Assembly (NCBI GenBank): GCA_937927975.1
Contig: CALEZT010000197.1
Coordinates: 17,288-81,287 of the forward strand
From: an uncultured Phycisphaerales bacterium
GTDB taxonomy: Bacteria; Planctomycetota; Phycisphaerae; Sedimentisphaerales; Anaerobacaceae
Length of the DNA: 64,000 nt
Direction of reading: 5' to 3'
Each line of letters starts with the position of its first letter. Position 1 is the first letter of the stretch. The position numbers were made by a program, and so were the translations under genes. Shown piece by piece: positions 24,132 to 32,910 of this stretch. Under the pieces are notes generated by a model. The model had not been told where the DNA came from. It did not search any database and worked only from the letters and a program-made list of their open reading frames with translations.

Positions 24132-27100
24132 CTACCGAATCGAAGTCTTGCAGCGAACCGGGCCCAGCAGGCCGGATTCGAGCAGGGGGGAGTCTTTCGT
24201 GTAAGGGTTCCACGTGGTCCAGGTGATCCGTTCCTCAAGCGGCAGCGACTGGTCACCGATCAAGCGGTTCGGCCAGAGGTTGGCGACGGTGATCTCCAGA
24301 ACGTTCTCGCCGGGCTTGACGGCGTCTGTGATTTCCACCTGAAACGGGGCTTTCCAGAGAACGCCGAGGTCCTTGCCGTTGAGTTTCACCTGCGCCATGA
24401 CTTCCACGTGGCCCAGGTCGAGCTGCCATGGCAATTTCCCAACTCTGGCCGGGTCCAGCATGAACTGCGTGCGGTAGGTAGCCTGTCCGCTGAAGTGCTT
24501 CACGCCTGGGTCCGAGTGCTTCGACCAATCGACGAGCGTATCGAGGACGATCCTTTCCGGCGCACCTCGCTGCGGCTCGAATCGGACCTCCCACGGGCCG
24601 GTGATCTCAATCTCCAACACCAGGCTCTGTGACGAATCGCGAGAGGCGATTCTCCCGCCAAGCGGCTTTCTGTCGAACACCACGAAGACCGAGCCGCAAG
24701 GTTCCAGAGGCAGTTCCAGCCGCGTGCGTTTATCCTTCACAAAGGACCGTCCGGCGGAACGCACCTTGCCTGTCATCGGGTCCCAGATCTCAGGTTGTTT
24801 TCCGGTGACGCGAAACGCGCAGTTCGCCACGACCGGCTGATCGGATGGATTGGCGACGAAATAGATGTCTGTGTCGCCGTCGCGACGATGAGTGTATCGC
24901 AGATTCACGTCGGACTCGAAGTCCGGCGGGACGCCCATCTTGCCGAGCACTTCTGCGACCAGATCGTAGTCGCAGTACAGATCGGGATATTTCTGCAAGC
25001 CGCCTGTCGTATCGATCCTGCCCCAGGGGGCCATGCCCATCTCGCCCAGTTCCATGGCGGCCTGCCAGTTTGCCCCGTCCGATTCGGCGCTCTGCCATTG
25101 ACGATCCGTCGGAAAGGTCAGTACGCGACCGTCTTTGAAGCGGATGACCAAGGCTCCGAGCAGGCCCGCCGGATTGGGCGACTGCCCCCCGTTTTCTGCA
25201 CGGACGCTCAACAAATTGTCGCCGGCTTTCAGGTCCTTCGTGAGATCGAAGGCATAGAGTTGTTTGAAACTGTCGCCTTGTCCGACCGACTTGCCGTTTA
25301 CTCGCAGTTCGAATGCGTTGTCGGCGGTGAGCAGGATTCTCGCCGATTCGACCTGTGCATTCCCTTCGAGCGTGAACGTCCGACGGAAGAACCTTGCGCC
25401 CACCGGGGCGATGGCAGCCGGGTTGCCCTCCGAGTGCCAGATCCAGCGGGCGCTGGCAGGCAGAGGCAGTGACTCGGACTTGCGCGGTGCGGCCGGCCTT
25501 GTCGCGATGGTGCGCCCTTTGCCCACTCGACGCTCCGCAGGCTCATCTGAGAGGGAGCCAGACGCCCACAACTGGGCGGACAAGTCCCAGATCTCCCGGT
25601 CGCATTGCGGGTAATTGGCCAGGCCGGGGGCGCTGGTCGGGGCCGGGCCGATCACCGTCGCGCCGGCTGCGACCAGGTCCCGGATCTTGCGGAGCAGTTC
25701 TGGGGTCATGGTTTGGAGATCGGACAGGACCAACACTCGATAGGCGGCTCCGCTTGACAGAACCACCTGTCCGTTCTTGACGGTGCTTCCGGCCAGAAGC
25801 GTCTCAGGGGCGCAGCCGTCGAAGTTGTAGCCCTTGCGATCACGGAGAGGGCCCGATCCGTTCATCGCAGAGGCCGGCGGGCGAAAGACATGCGGCGCGC
25901 CCTCGGGGGCCAGGTAGCAGATGTCCGCAACGGTTTGGCCTCGCTGCAGCAAGGCCTGGCACCGCGCCAGGTATTGATGCCACGCGCCGATCATCGGCCA
26001 CCATGTTTGGGTTCGTTCGTAATGGACGCCGTAGGGGCCCATCGTCATGCCGGGCCGGCGGTCAAGCCAGGGTTGGTGTGCGAAGCGGTGGAAGACCAGG
26101 CGGTTGATCCCCATGCAGAAGGCCCAGTCCGCCTGTCGCTTCATGTTTCCCGGATGGAGCCGCCAGGCTTCCTTGCTGTCGGAGGTGAAGGCCTCGGCTG
26201 CGACGATCGGCCGGCCGAGCGTGTGGGCAATCGAGGTCGCCTCGATGCAACTGAATGCCGAATCGAAGCCGTAACCCTCGGCCCAGAACTCGCACATCGG
26301 GATGTCCGCGACGCCGCCAAGACTGAGATCCGAGCAGGGATTCATGTCGTAGGGCTCGATGGAGAGACCGAAACCATGCTTGCGGCCAAGGGCCTTGAGA
26401 CGCTGGGCGTGGTTCTCGATCACGAGTTCCTGGGCGGTCTGTCGCAGGTCCCAGAGGAATCGCTCGGAGACTTCGAGGCTCTCCACGACCCGGCCTGTCA
26501 TCGCAGGGAGGTACCGCAGCGGGTCGTAACCGCGTCGTCGCTGAAACTCGCTGCGGAACTTCTCGCTCCAATTCTGCGAGCCCATCTCCCAACTGTCGAT
26601 ATGCAGCATCGTCCAGCCGGTCTTGCGGTCGGTGGGACGTGGCCCGATCTCTCGCAGCAACGTGCCGACGAAAGCGTCGAAATGGGCGTCGAGCGCCGCC
26701 GGATCGAACTTGTCGCATTCGAAACCGAGTCCCGGCTGCGGCGCGGGTCGTGTGTTCGCGCCGGTGGTCGTTCGACCGAAACGCAGGATGGTCCATTCCC
26801 CCTCAGGGACATCCCACGCGAGCCGCCCGTTCGGATCGAGACGATCCGTCAGGTCGATGATTCTATCCGATGCGATCGCAGGGAGCGTCGGGTCTTGCGA
26901 CGGGGCAGGGATATAGGGTTTGACGCCCGGCTGCGACGAGTAAGGCGCTCGCACGTAGAGGGCCTTGTCGTCCAGGTCGGTAATCCCCGGTCCGTCCGGC
27001 GGGGTCGGAAACGCCAACACGGCGACATCCCGGTAGAATCCGCTCCGCAGCGGCTCCAATTCCGGCGGCACGGGACCGAAGAAGGGTGGACGAGGTTTCG

Positions 27101-27614
27101 GCTGCGGCAGGATTTCGTTGAACTGCCGCCTGCCGGTCACTTTGGTTTCGCTGGCAACGAGGTGCTGCATGGATTGTTCGACTTTGACCCAGGGGCCGCC
27201 GCTGCCGGTCCAGCCGGGGCCGGCATTGAGCGTCATCTGCAGGCCCAGACGTTCGGCCTCAGTGACGGCGTGCTTGAACAACGTCCGCCAGGATTCGCTC
27301 ATGAATCGGACTGGGCCGCGGGGGACGCCCACGTCAACCTCCATGAGGATCACCCCGCCGATGTCGGCCTGCTTCATCGCCTCCAGGTCCGCGGTGATTC
27401 CCTCGCGACTGAGGTTGCCATCCATGAAGAACCAGTAGACCCACGGCCGGGCGGAGGCGGGTGGTTCGCGGAAGTCCGCCCCGAGATCACGAGCCCAGAC
27501 CTCCGAACAGGCGACCATCGTCAGAAGCACGACGCCTATTCGAAGCAGTGCGTTTGAGAGTCTCAAATCGGGGAAATGGTCTGCCGCTGTACGGAGTCGT
27601 TCTGTCCGCTTCAT
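24132..27614 (-). CDS. GH106-family alpha-L-rhamnosidase-like enzyme
   Basis: A 1160-residue exported protein. GH106 enzymes remove alpha-L-rhamnose, often from rhamnogalacturonan. Features: signal region with LLRIGVVLLTMVACSEVWA; the family start PPASARPWVYWFFMDGNLSR and EGITADLEAMKQADIGGV; MTLNAGPGWTGSGGPWV; HIDSWEMGSQNWSEKF; MCEFWAEGYGF; AAEAFTSDSKEAWRLHPGNMK; and GINRLVFHRFAHQPW. C-terminal beta-sandwich carbohydrate-binding modules end with GHVEVMAQVKLNGKDLGVLW and NVLEITVANLWPNRLIGD. Length is normal for GH106. The ATG at 27614 directly follows a dispersed repeat that ends in GCAAAGG, so the start is less certain than others. Confidence 0.88.
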   Translation of the reverse strand: MKRTERLRTAADHFPDLRLSNALLRIGVVLLTMVACSEVWARDLGADFREPPASARPWVYWFFMDGNLSREGITADLEAMKQADIGGVILMEVDVGVPRGPVRFMSESWRTLFKHAVTEAERLGLQMTLNAGPGWTGSGGPWVKVEQSMQHLVASETKVTGRRQFNEILPQPKPRPPFFGPVPPELEPLRSGFYRDVAVLAFPTPPDGPGITDLDDKALYVRAPYSSQPGVKPYIPAPSQDPTLPAIASDRIIDLTDRLDPNGRLAWDVPEGEWTILRFGRTTTGANTRPAPQPGLGFECDKFDPAALDAHFDAFVGTLLREIGPRPTDRKTGWTMLHIDSWEMGSQNWSEKFRSEFQRRRGYDPLRYLPAMTGRVVESLEVSERFLWDLRQTAQELVIENHAQRLKALGRKHGFGLSIEPYDMNPCSDLSLGGVADIPMCEFWAEGYGFDSAFSCIEATSIAHTLGRPIVAAEAFTSDSKEAWRLHPGNMKRQADWAFCMGINRLVFHRFAHQPWLDRRPGMTMGPYGVHYERTQTWWPMIGAWHQYLARCQALLQRGQTVADICYLAPEGAPHVFRPPASAMNGSGPLRDRKGYNFDGCAPETLLAGSTVKNGQVVLSSGAAYRVLVLSDLQTMTPELLRKIRDLVAAGATVIGPAPTSAPGLANYPQCDREIWDLSAQLWASGSLSDEPAERRVGKGRTIATRPAAPRKSESLPLPASARWIWHSEGNPAAIAPVGARFFRRTFTLEGNAQVESARILLTADNAFELRVNGKSVGQGDSFKQLYAFDLTKDLKAGDNLLSVRAENGGQSPNPAGLLGALVIRFKDGRVLTFPTDRQWQSAESDGANWQAAMELGEMGMAPWGRIDTTGGLQKYPDLYCDYDLVAEVLGKMGVPPDFESDVNLRYTHRRDGDTDIYFVANPSDQPVVANCAFRVTGKQPEIWDPMTGKVRSAGRSFVKDKRTRLELPLEPCGSVFVVFDRKPLGGRIASRDSSQSLVLEIEITGPWEVRFEPQRGAPERIVLDTLVDWSKHSDPGVKHFSGQATYRTQFMLDPARVGKLPWQLDLGHVEVMAQVKLNGKDLGVLWKAPFQVEITDAVKPGENVLEITVANLWPNRLIGDQSLPLEERITWTTWNPYTKDSPLLESGLLGPVRCKTSIR

Positions 27615-27647
27615 CCTTTGCGTTCCTCTGCGTCCTTTGCGGTTAGA
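27614..27647. repeat. Dispersed CGCAAAGG/CGCAGAGG-type repeat between two genes
   Basis: On the minus strand three near-identical units read AACCGCAAAGGACGCAGAGG then AACGCAAAGGATG. The element spans exactly from the stop codon of the FtsK-like gene to the start codon of GH106. Similar (G)CGTCCTTTGCGGTT elements are common in environmental bacterial genomes. Confidence 0.6.
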
Positions 27648-30600
27648 CAGTTCTCTTCGACAGTTTCTTGCCGGCTTCCTCCAGCCAGTCGTTCAGGATC
27701 GCGGCGTACGGCCGGAACCGCTCCATGCCGCCTTGCTCTTCGCTGTGGAGCAGGGCCCGGTGCAGGCCGAGCTGGTTGGCGATGGGCGAATCGATCAGGT
27801 TGCTCGAATCGGCTGTGCTCATCTGGAACAGCACGCGATGGTCGAACTCGTGGATTGTCGCGCGATCGAGGGTCCGCTCCAGTGTGCTGAGCGTGTTGGC
27901 CCAGACCAGCGTGTGGATACCGACGGTGGGGCCTTCGCGCAGCAGGTCGGCGAACTGTACGTCACAGCGGGGCGCCGCTTCCTCATCGCGAGAGAGGCTG
28001 AACATGTCTTCGCTTCGGCGCAGCATTCGGTATCGTTGCAGGCCAAAGATCATCAGGAAGGTGGAGCAAGCGTCGTGCCGGCTCTCTTGAACCCTCGCAT
28101 CGACCTGGCGCGCCAGTTCGGCGATCGCGTCAACGACATCGTGCCATCCGACGTTGCGGCATTCATGCGGGATCGCGGCCGCGATTCGTTCGAACGCTCC
28201 TGCCCCTGCGGAATCAGGCGTGATTCCATCCAGAATGAGGAATCGGGCCGCGGAGGGAGAGAGCTGCGCCGCCAGGCTCAGGATCGCGGCGCTCATCAGG
28301 TTCTTCGCAAGGTCGTCCCGCTGGCCGACGATCAGGACGTTGGAACCGCTCTGACGGCGGAACGCCACCGCGGTGGGCTCCTTGATCGTCACCGGAGCGC
28401 CCAGCCAGATTCGCGGGGCTGTCGCATCCATGGGGGTGCGGCCGTCCAGGCAGGCCTCCAACTGGCGGTTCTCTCGAATGTCGGCCGGCGCGCTGCCCTC
28501 GAAGACGATGGCCGGTTCTGGTGCGGGCGATACGTGCGTTGCTCCCAGACGCTCACGAATTCGACTCAGATAACCGTCGCGAGTCGCGTCGGCCAGCCAG
28601 GCGGTCTGGAAGGGACTGTTGCCTGTGAGCCGGCCGCCGGCGTCGTTGTAGATCGCTTCGCCGGGTCGGGAGAGCAGGCGGGCCGCCATGTTGTCGTCGT
28701 CGAGGATGAGCTGGGAATCCGCGTCCGAGCACTGCAGTGCGATTCGAATGGCCATCTGGCCGATCGTGCTGCGGGCCAGGCCGAAGACGCCGCCCAGGGT
28801 TTGAGAGCCGAGCACCACGTGGATGCCGAACGCGCGGCCCTGGCGGACGAGCTGTTCGAGCAGGACCGCGGCGTCCTGGGCGAGCTTGTCGTCGTCGGCG
28901 AAGAAGACCTGGAATTCGTCCACGATGAGCACGGTGCGCGGCATGGGTTTGCCGGTCGCTTTGCGATAGGCGGCCAGGTCCTGCACGCCAGCCTGGCGGA
29001 AGAGGTCGCCCCGACGGGTCATCTCCGCGTCCAGACGCTGGAGAATGCTCAGGCCGAACTCGCGGTCGCTCTCGATTGCGATCGCGCGGGCGTGCGGCAG
29101 ATGGTTCGTCGCGTAGGTCTTGAATTCGACGCCTTGCTTGAAGTCGATCAGGTACAGTTCGACCTGGTCCGGCGCGTACCACAGGGCCAGGTTCGTGACC
29201 ATCACGTGCAGAAGGGTCGATTTACCCGAACCGGTCTTGCCGGCGATGAGCATGTGCTGCGCGACGCCGCGGCCCAGGGACAGGTGCTGCAATCGCGTCG
29301 CGCCGGTGCGGCCCAGCGGGACGCGAAGCTCCGAACTGCTGTTGAGCGACCAGAACTCGTCCTCGGTCGGCGCGATGGCGGTGAAGGGGACCTCGACCCG
29401 TGCGGAGGCTGCGCCCGCCTTGCCGATCGCGTGCATGGCCCGGGTGAGCGCGTCTTCGTCCGGCGGAGTGTCCAGGACGAGGGGGAACTGCCTGAGCACG
29501 TCGTCCCGCCAGACGAATCGGCCATCTTCGTACGCCAAATGGACGCTGGCGGCGCAGATGTCCCGCATGTCCACGCCGCTGGGCAGGTCGGCCCGCGTGT
29601 CGTAGGCGATCAGGGTGTGGACGCCGCAGCGGGGGCCGCTGTGGATGACGCTGCTCAGTCGTCGGGCGGTCTCTTCGCTGAAGTTGCGGGGGAAATCGGC
29701 GATCACCAGGAACCGGTAGGGTTCCGCGAGCTCGCCCGCCTGGCGATTGTACTCCTCGATGGTCTCGAACTCGTTGCGGAGGTACTTCTGGATGACGTTC
29801 TCCATGTGCTCGGTGAGGTCTTCGAGCTGTTCCTGGATCTGCTGAGGCTCGGTCCAGATTCGGCCCCCGACGAGCGATTCGAGATAGTCGCCTGCGTGCA
29901 TGAAACCCGCGAAACTCTCGCCCAGACCCACGGGATCGAAGATCGTGAATCTCGCCTGTCCCGGCGGGAACGACGCGAACAGACGCATCATCACCGCACG
30001 AAGCGTGTCGATGGCCTGCTGGCGTCCTTCCCTCGGATATTCCAGCAGCAGCGAGCAATGGTCGGGGAATTCGAGCATGGCCGGCAGCGAGGCGGATCGT
30101 GCCGCGTCGAGCATCGAGCCGGCTCTCGCAGTCACCGAATCGGCCAGACGTCCGAAGTCCACATCGATCGCAGCGAACCGTGCCCCGGCCGGCGGCGTCT
30201 GAGACGGGGTCCAGGATTCGCCGAGCAGATGGTCCCATGGGCCCGCGGCCCGCTTGTCCAGGCCCGCCGTGCTGCGAAGCAGCGCATCGATGCGGGTCAG
30301 GCCTTCGTCCCACCGATCCTCCAAAGATTTACGGGCAGTCCGGTACTTGCTCTCGCAAGCTGCCATCTCGTCGTCGAATCGTTTCTGGATCTCATCAAGG
30401 CTTCGCTGGGACTGACGCTCGAATTCGGTCTTCTCCCGCTGGTAGAGTTCCTGGGCCTTCTGGACGGTCTGGTCGCGACTCTCTCTAAGGTTGTTCAGAA
30501 GTTCCTGTCGCTGGTCTTCGACCTGACGCAGCGAGATGGCCTGTTGTTTGGCGAGATTGGCCTTGGTGGTCTCGTAGGTTGTCTCGGTTCTCCTGAGTTC

Positions 30601-31581
30601 CGCTTGTTTCTGCTCGACCGACGCGAGCCATTCCTTTTCGATCTGGTCCAGCGTCTGGGCGGAGTGCTTTCCCAGCGCCATGCGGGCCGCCATCAAGGCG
30701 ACCTGGAATTCCCCATAGATCCGCCGGGCCTGGGACTGGCCTCGCTTCCACAAGATACGATCGCCCACGACGATCAGCACGCTCGCGAGAGCCAACGCAA
30801 TCGGCGCGATTACCGTCACGGAGACGTTCTGCAGATGCAGAATGCCCAACGGTATGCCGACCGCGCCCAGGAGTCCTCCAGCAAACAACACCGGTCGAAC
30901 GCCCACGAACAACTGCGCGGTGCGGAGGTTGCGAAGCTCGATCAGATGCTGTTCGGCCAAAGCCTGCTGTGAACGGAGGACCTCGGCAGGGTCCTGGTCG
31001 TCGCCGGTGTCGGCGCCATGGGTGCCGCTGGGCGTCAGATCACGGCAGCGGTATTGGCGGATGAGGTGGTTGGCCTGCGCGTCGAGGTTGTCGAGCTGTC
31101 GCTGGATTTCCTCTGTCTTGGTCTTGGCCTCGAAGCTCTTCTGTTTTCTCTTGGTCGCGGCGCCCTCGGCGACGAACTCGATTTCGAGCAGTTGATCCTG
31201 CTTCTCTTTTTCCGCTTTGCTTTCGAGTTCCGCGGCGGTTTGCATGACTCTCTTTCGACGCTGCTGGATCTCGACCTTCAGGGCGCTGAGCCGGCCTTCG
31301 TATTCGGATTCGGCATCCTTGATCTGAGTCTCGGATTCCCGCTGGACCTCCTGGACCTTGAGCCGCAGTTCCCTTTCGATCTTCTCCTTGTCGATGTCGA
31401 ATCGGCGCTGCGCCTCGCTGCGGGCGGTGGCGTACTGCGATTCGATCTCGGACTCCAGAGGTTCGACCGCTGAGGCGGAGAGTTCGACCACTTCCGCCAG
31501 AGCCCGGCGGAGCAGACTCGTATACTTGCCATTCCCTCGGTGCCCGACATCGTGACCAGGCGTCGTCAGATCGTTCATCAT
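27643..31581 (-). CDS. Membrane-anchored coiled-coil FtsK/EccC-type ATPase (type VII-like secretion)
   Basis: A 1312-residue protein. Residues about 40-180 are a long coiled coil, 223-273 two membrane segments (VLFAGGLLGAVGIPLGIL and VIAPIALALASVLIVV), and 290-430 a second coiled coil. Three FtsK/SpoIIIE-like ATPase domains follow, as in EccC. Only the middle one is canonical: Walker A GKTGSGKST near residues 781-789 and Walker B LIVDE near 885. The first has LLEYPREGRQQ where Walker A should be but keeps FLVIADF. The third has NVLIVGQRDDLAKN. It is last in a four-gene operon whose first gene encodes a WXG100-like protein, so it is probably the secretion motor. Start ATG 31581 overlaps the preceding stop (ATGA type). 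The long coiled coils are unlike mycobacterial EccC. Confidence 0.88.
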   Translation of the reverse strand: MMNDLTTPGHDVGHRGNGKYTSLLRRALAEVVELSASAVEPLESEIESQYATARSEAQRRFDIDKEKIERELRLKVQEVQRESETQIKDAESEYEGRLSALKVEIQQRRKRVMQTAAELESKAEKEKQDQLLEIEFVAEGAATKRKQKSFEAKTKTEEIQRQLDNLDAQANHLIRQYRCRDLTPSGTHGADTGDDQDPAEVLRSQQALAEQHLIELRNLRTAQLFVGVRPVLFAGGLLGAVGIPLGILHLQNVSVTVIAPIALALASVLIVVGDRILWKRGQSQARRIYGEFQVALMAARMALGKHSAQTLDQIEKEWLASVEQKQAELRRTETTYETTKANLAKQQAISLRQVEDQRQELLNNLRESRDQTVQKAQELYQREKTEFERQSQRSLDEIQKRFDDEMAACESKYRTARKSLEDRWDEGLTRIDALLRSTAGLDKRAAGPWDHLLGESWTPSQTPPAGARFAAIDVDFGRLADSVTARAGSMLDAARSASLPAMLEFPDHCSLLLEYPREGRQQAIDTLRAVMMRLFASFPPGQARFTIFDPVGLGESFAGFMHAGDYLESLVGGRIWTEPQQIQEQLEDLTEHMENVIQKYLRNEFETIEEYNRQAGELAEPYRFLVIADFPRNFSEETARRLSSVIHSGPRCGVHTLIAYDTRADLPSGVDMRDICAASVHLAYEDGRFVWRDDVLRQFPLVLDTPPDEDALTRAMHAIGKAGAASARVEVPFTAIAPTEDEFWSLNSSSELRVPLGRTGATRLQHLSLGRGVAQHMLIAGKTGSGKSTLLHVMVTNLALWYAPDQVELYLIDFKQGVEFKTYATNHLPHARAIAIESDREFGLSILQRLDAEMTRRGDLFRQAGVQDLAAYRKATGKPMPRTVLIVDEFQVFFADDDKLAQDAAVLLEQLVRQGRAFGIHVVLGSQTLGGVFGLARSTIGQMAIRIALQCSDADSQLILDDDNMAARLLSRPGEAIYNDAGGRLTGNSPFQTAWLADATRDGYLSRIRERLGATHVSPAPEPAIVFEGSAPADIRENRQLEACLDGRTPMDATAPRIWLGAPVTIKEPTAVAFRRQSGSNVLIVGQRDDLAKNLMSAAILSLAAQLSPSAARFLILDGITPDSAGAGAFERIAAAIPHECRNVGWHDVVDAIAELARQVDARVQESRHDACSTFLMIFGLQRYRMLRRSEDMFSLSRDEEAAPRCDVQFADLLREGPTVGIHTLVWANTLSTLERTLDRATIHEFDHRVLFQMSTADSSNLIDSPIANQLGLHRALLHSEEQGGMERFRPYAAILNDWLEEAGKKLSKRTV

Positions 31582-31811
31582 AGACCGTGATCCTTCGCGT
31601 CTCCGCAATCGTGTTCGGCTCTGTCGATCAGGCCGGCCATGCGTTCCATCGCCACCGTCGCGGCGCGGATGCTCGCCTCCAGCGGCGTGATGTACTTCTT
31701 GTCGAAATGCAAGCAGTTGTCATCCCGCCAGACCTCTCGCACCCGCTGCCAATCGGAGAGGAGCTTCTTGGTCGCCTGCACCAGTTTGGCCCGACTGTCG
31801 GCGGTGCTCAT
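31578..31811 (-). CDS. Small helical protein of the type VII-like operon (77 aa)
   Basis: A 77-residue, mainly helical protein (MSTADSRAKLVQATKKLLSD, then HFDKKYITPLEASIRAATVAM). It has no signal peptide or membrane segment. Its start overlaps the stop of the coiled-coil gene and its stop overlaps the ATPase start (both ATGA-type, 4 nt), so it is translated as part of the operon. Homology is not recognised. By size and context it could be a small WXG-like partner, an adaptor or a chaperone of the ATPase; this is inference. Confidence 0.7.
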   Translation of the reverse strand: MSTADSRAKLVQATKKLLSDWQRVREVWRDDNCLHFDKKYITPLEASIRAATVAMERMAGLIDRAEHDCGDAKDHGL

Positions 31812-32437
31812 TCGCTCGACTCCTTCGGTTCGGGATCGCCATCCACCTGGGCCTGGGTCTCGGCCCTTTCGGTCTCCACAGGCGGCATCGCGTACGTCTG
31901 AACGGTCGTGCTCTCGATGCTCTCGTGCGGCGTCGCGGCCATCTCCGGCGGCGCGACGGCTACGTACCGCTCCAACGCCGTGACCATGCGATCGAGACTC
32001 GCGCAGGCGTTGGGGATCTCGACCTCGAGGGCGTTGAGCAGGCCGTGAACGGCGCCTTTGTAGTCCAACGATTCCCTCTCGATCTGGCGGCAGTACATGC
32101 CGGTCAGTCGAAATCGATTTTCGGCGTCCCGAAGCCGCTTCTCCGCGATCTGCACGGCTCGCCTTTCCTCGACGCAGGAGCTGCGAGTGCCGGCGATGGC
32201 TCGATCCAGGACCTCCCGCTGCTTGAGGGCAAGCTTGGCCTGATTGTACTTGGCGGTTCGCGTCTGGACCTGGATTTTCCAGTATCGATGCCGGTCCTCG
32301 CGGAGCCATTGAATCGATCGCTGAATGTCCGTGGTCGCTTCGTCGAGGGCCACCGCCGCGACAGAGGCGAACGTGGCCAGCGAGGCTCGGAACTCGGTCA
32401 GGACTGCGGAGGAATCGACTCTCGCTTGCCGGCTCAT
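31808..32437 (-). CDS. Coiled-coil protein of the type VII-like operon
   Basis: A 209-residue protein. Residues 10-155 are strongly helical with heptad-like charge patterns (REDRHRYWKIQVQTRTAKYN, LKQREVLDRAI, RAVQIAEKRLRDAENRF). The last 45 residues are acidic and Pro/Glu-rich. No signal peptide or membrane segment. ATG at 32437 has TTAGGAG 7 nt upstream and lies 9 nt after the WXG-like gene. The family is not recognised. The position in the operon suggests a scaffold, substrate or partner for the ATPase, whose own coiled coils could pair with it. Confidence 0.75.
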   Translation of the reverse strand: MSRQARVDSSAVLTEFRASLATFASVAAVALDEATTDIQRSIQWLREDRHRYWKIQVQTRTAKYNQAKLALKQREVLDRAIAGTRSSCVEERRAVQIAEKRLRDAENRFRLTGMYCRQIERESLDYKGAVHGLLNALEVEIPNACASLDRMVTALERYVAVAPPEMAATPHESIESTTVQTYAMPPVETERAETQAQVDGDPEPKESSE

Positions 32438-32446
32438 CGCGGTCTC

Positions 32447-32719
32447 CTAACGCTGCTGCAGATAATCTTCAATGTGCCTGGCCTTCTTCGCCAGAAACGC
32501 CGCGTGCTGGCCGGAGGCGTCCAGGAAACGGCCCAGCGTCTTGACCGTCTGATCGAACTCCTGGGCGAATCGCTTCTGCTCCTGATCGACCCAGGTTCGT
32601 TCGAGCTCCCTCATGCGGGACTGCAAGCCCACGATCAGGGTCTCCAGGTCCGAGTTGAACCGGGTCAAGTCCCGGGCAAATCGCCGCAATTCCGCAGGGT
32701 CAACATTCGCCTTGGCCAT
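32447..32719 (-). CDS. WXG100/ESAT-6-like small protein
   Basis: A 90-residue all-helical protein. It fits the WXG100 plan: two helices with a central turn carrying Trp (ELERTWVDQEQKRFAQEFDQ, W43), as in W-x-G...F where here W-V-D replaces W-x-G. It lacks a clear C-terminal Y-x-x-x-D/E export motif. ATG 32719 is favoured over 32725 because GGAG is 6 nt from it and abuts the other. As the first gene of an operon that ends with an EccC-type ATPase, it is the likely secreted substrate or a structural partner. The family assignment rests on size, helix pattern, Trp position and context. Confidence 0.72.
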   Translation of the reverse strand: MAKANVDPAELRRFARDLTRFNSDLETLIVGLQSRMRELERTWVDQEQKRFAQEFDQTVKTLGRFLDASGQHAAFLAKKARHIEDYLQQR

Positions 32720-32753
32720 GAGCATCTCCGTATTTCGCTGTCGTCATGCATCC

Positions 32754-32759
32754 ATTATA
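32754..32759 (-). promoter_or_regulatory. Possible -10 box of the WXG/ATPase operon
   Basis: On the minus strand a perfect TATAAT lies 35 nt upstream of the WXG-like start. No good -35 box is seen at 16-18 nt, so this is a weak or activator-dependent promoter candidate. Confidence 0.4.
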
Positions 32760-32910
32760 GCGGATTGGGACCGTGGACGCCACGGATTCTGAACTCCGGT
32801 CGTTCGCTTGTCTGCGACACAGGTTCGTTGTAGGATCACCCAGGTGCCTGTGCCGCCGGAGGCGCCGGCGCGAACGAATCCTGCTCAGGAAGGTTGATAG
32901 GAACGAGAAT

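Noticed and set aside
27637..30972. Long open frame (1111 codons) opposite the FtsK/EccC-like gene
   Set aside because: It overlaps the well-supported ATPase in antisense, and shows no family motifs or plausible start context.
27643..32719. Complete ESX/type VII secretion system
   Set aside because: Only a WXG-like protein and an EccC-like ATPase are visible. EccB, EccD, EccE and mycosin are absent, so I call it type VII-like only.
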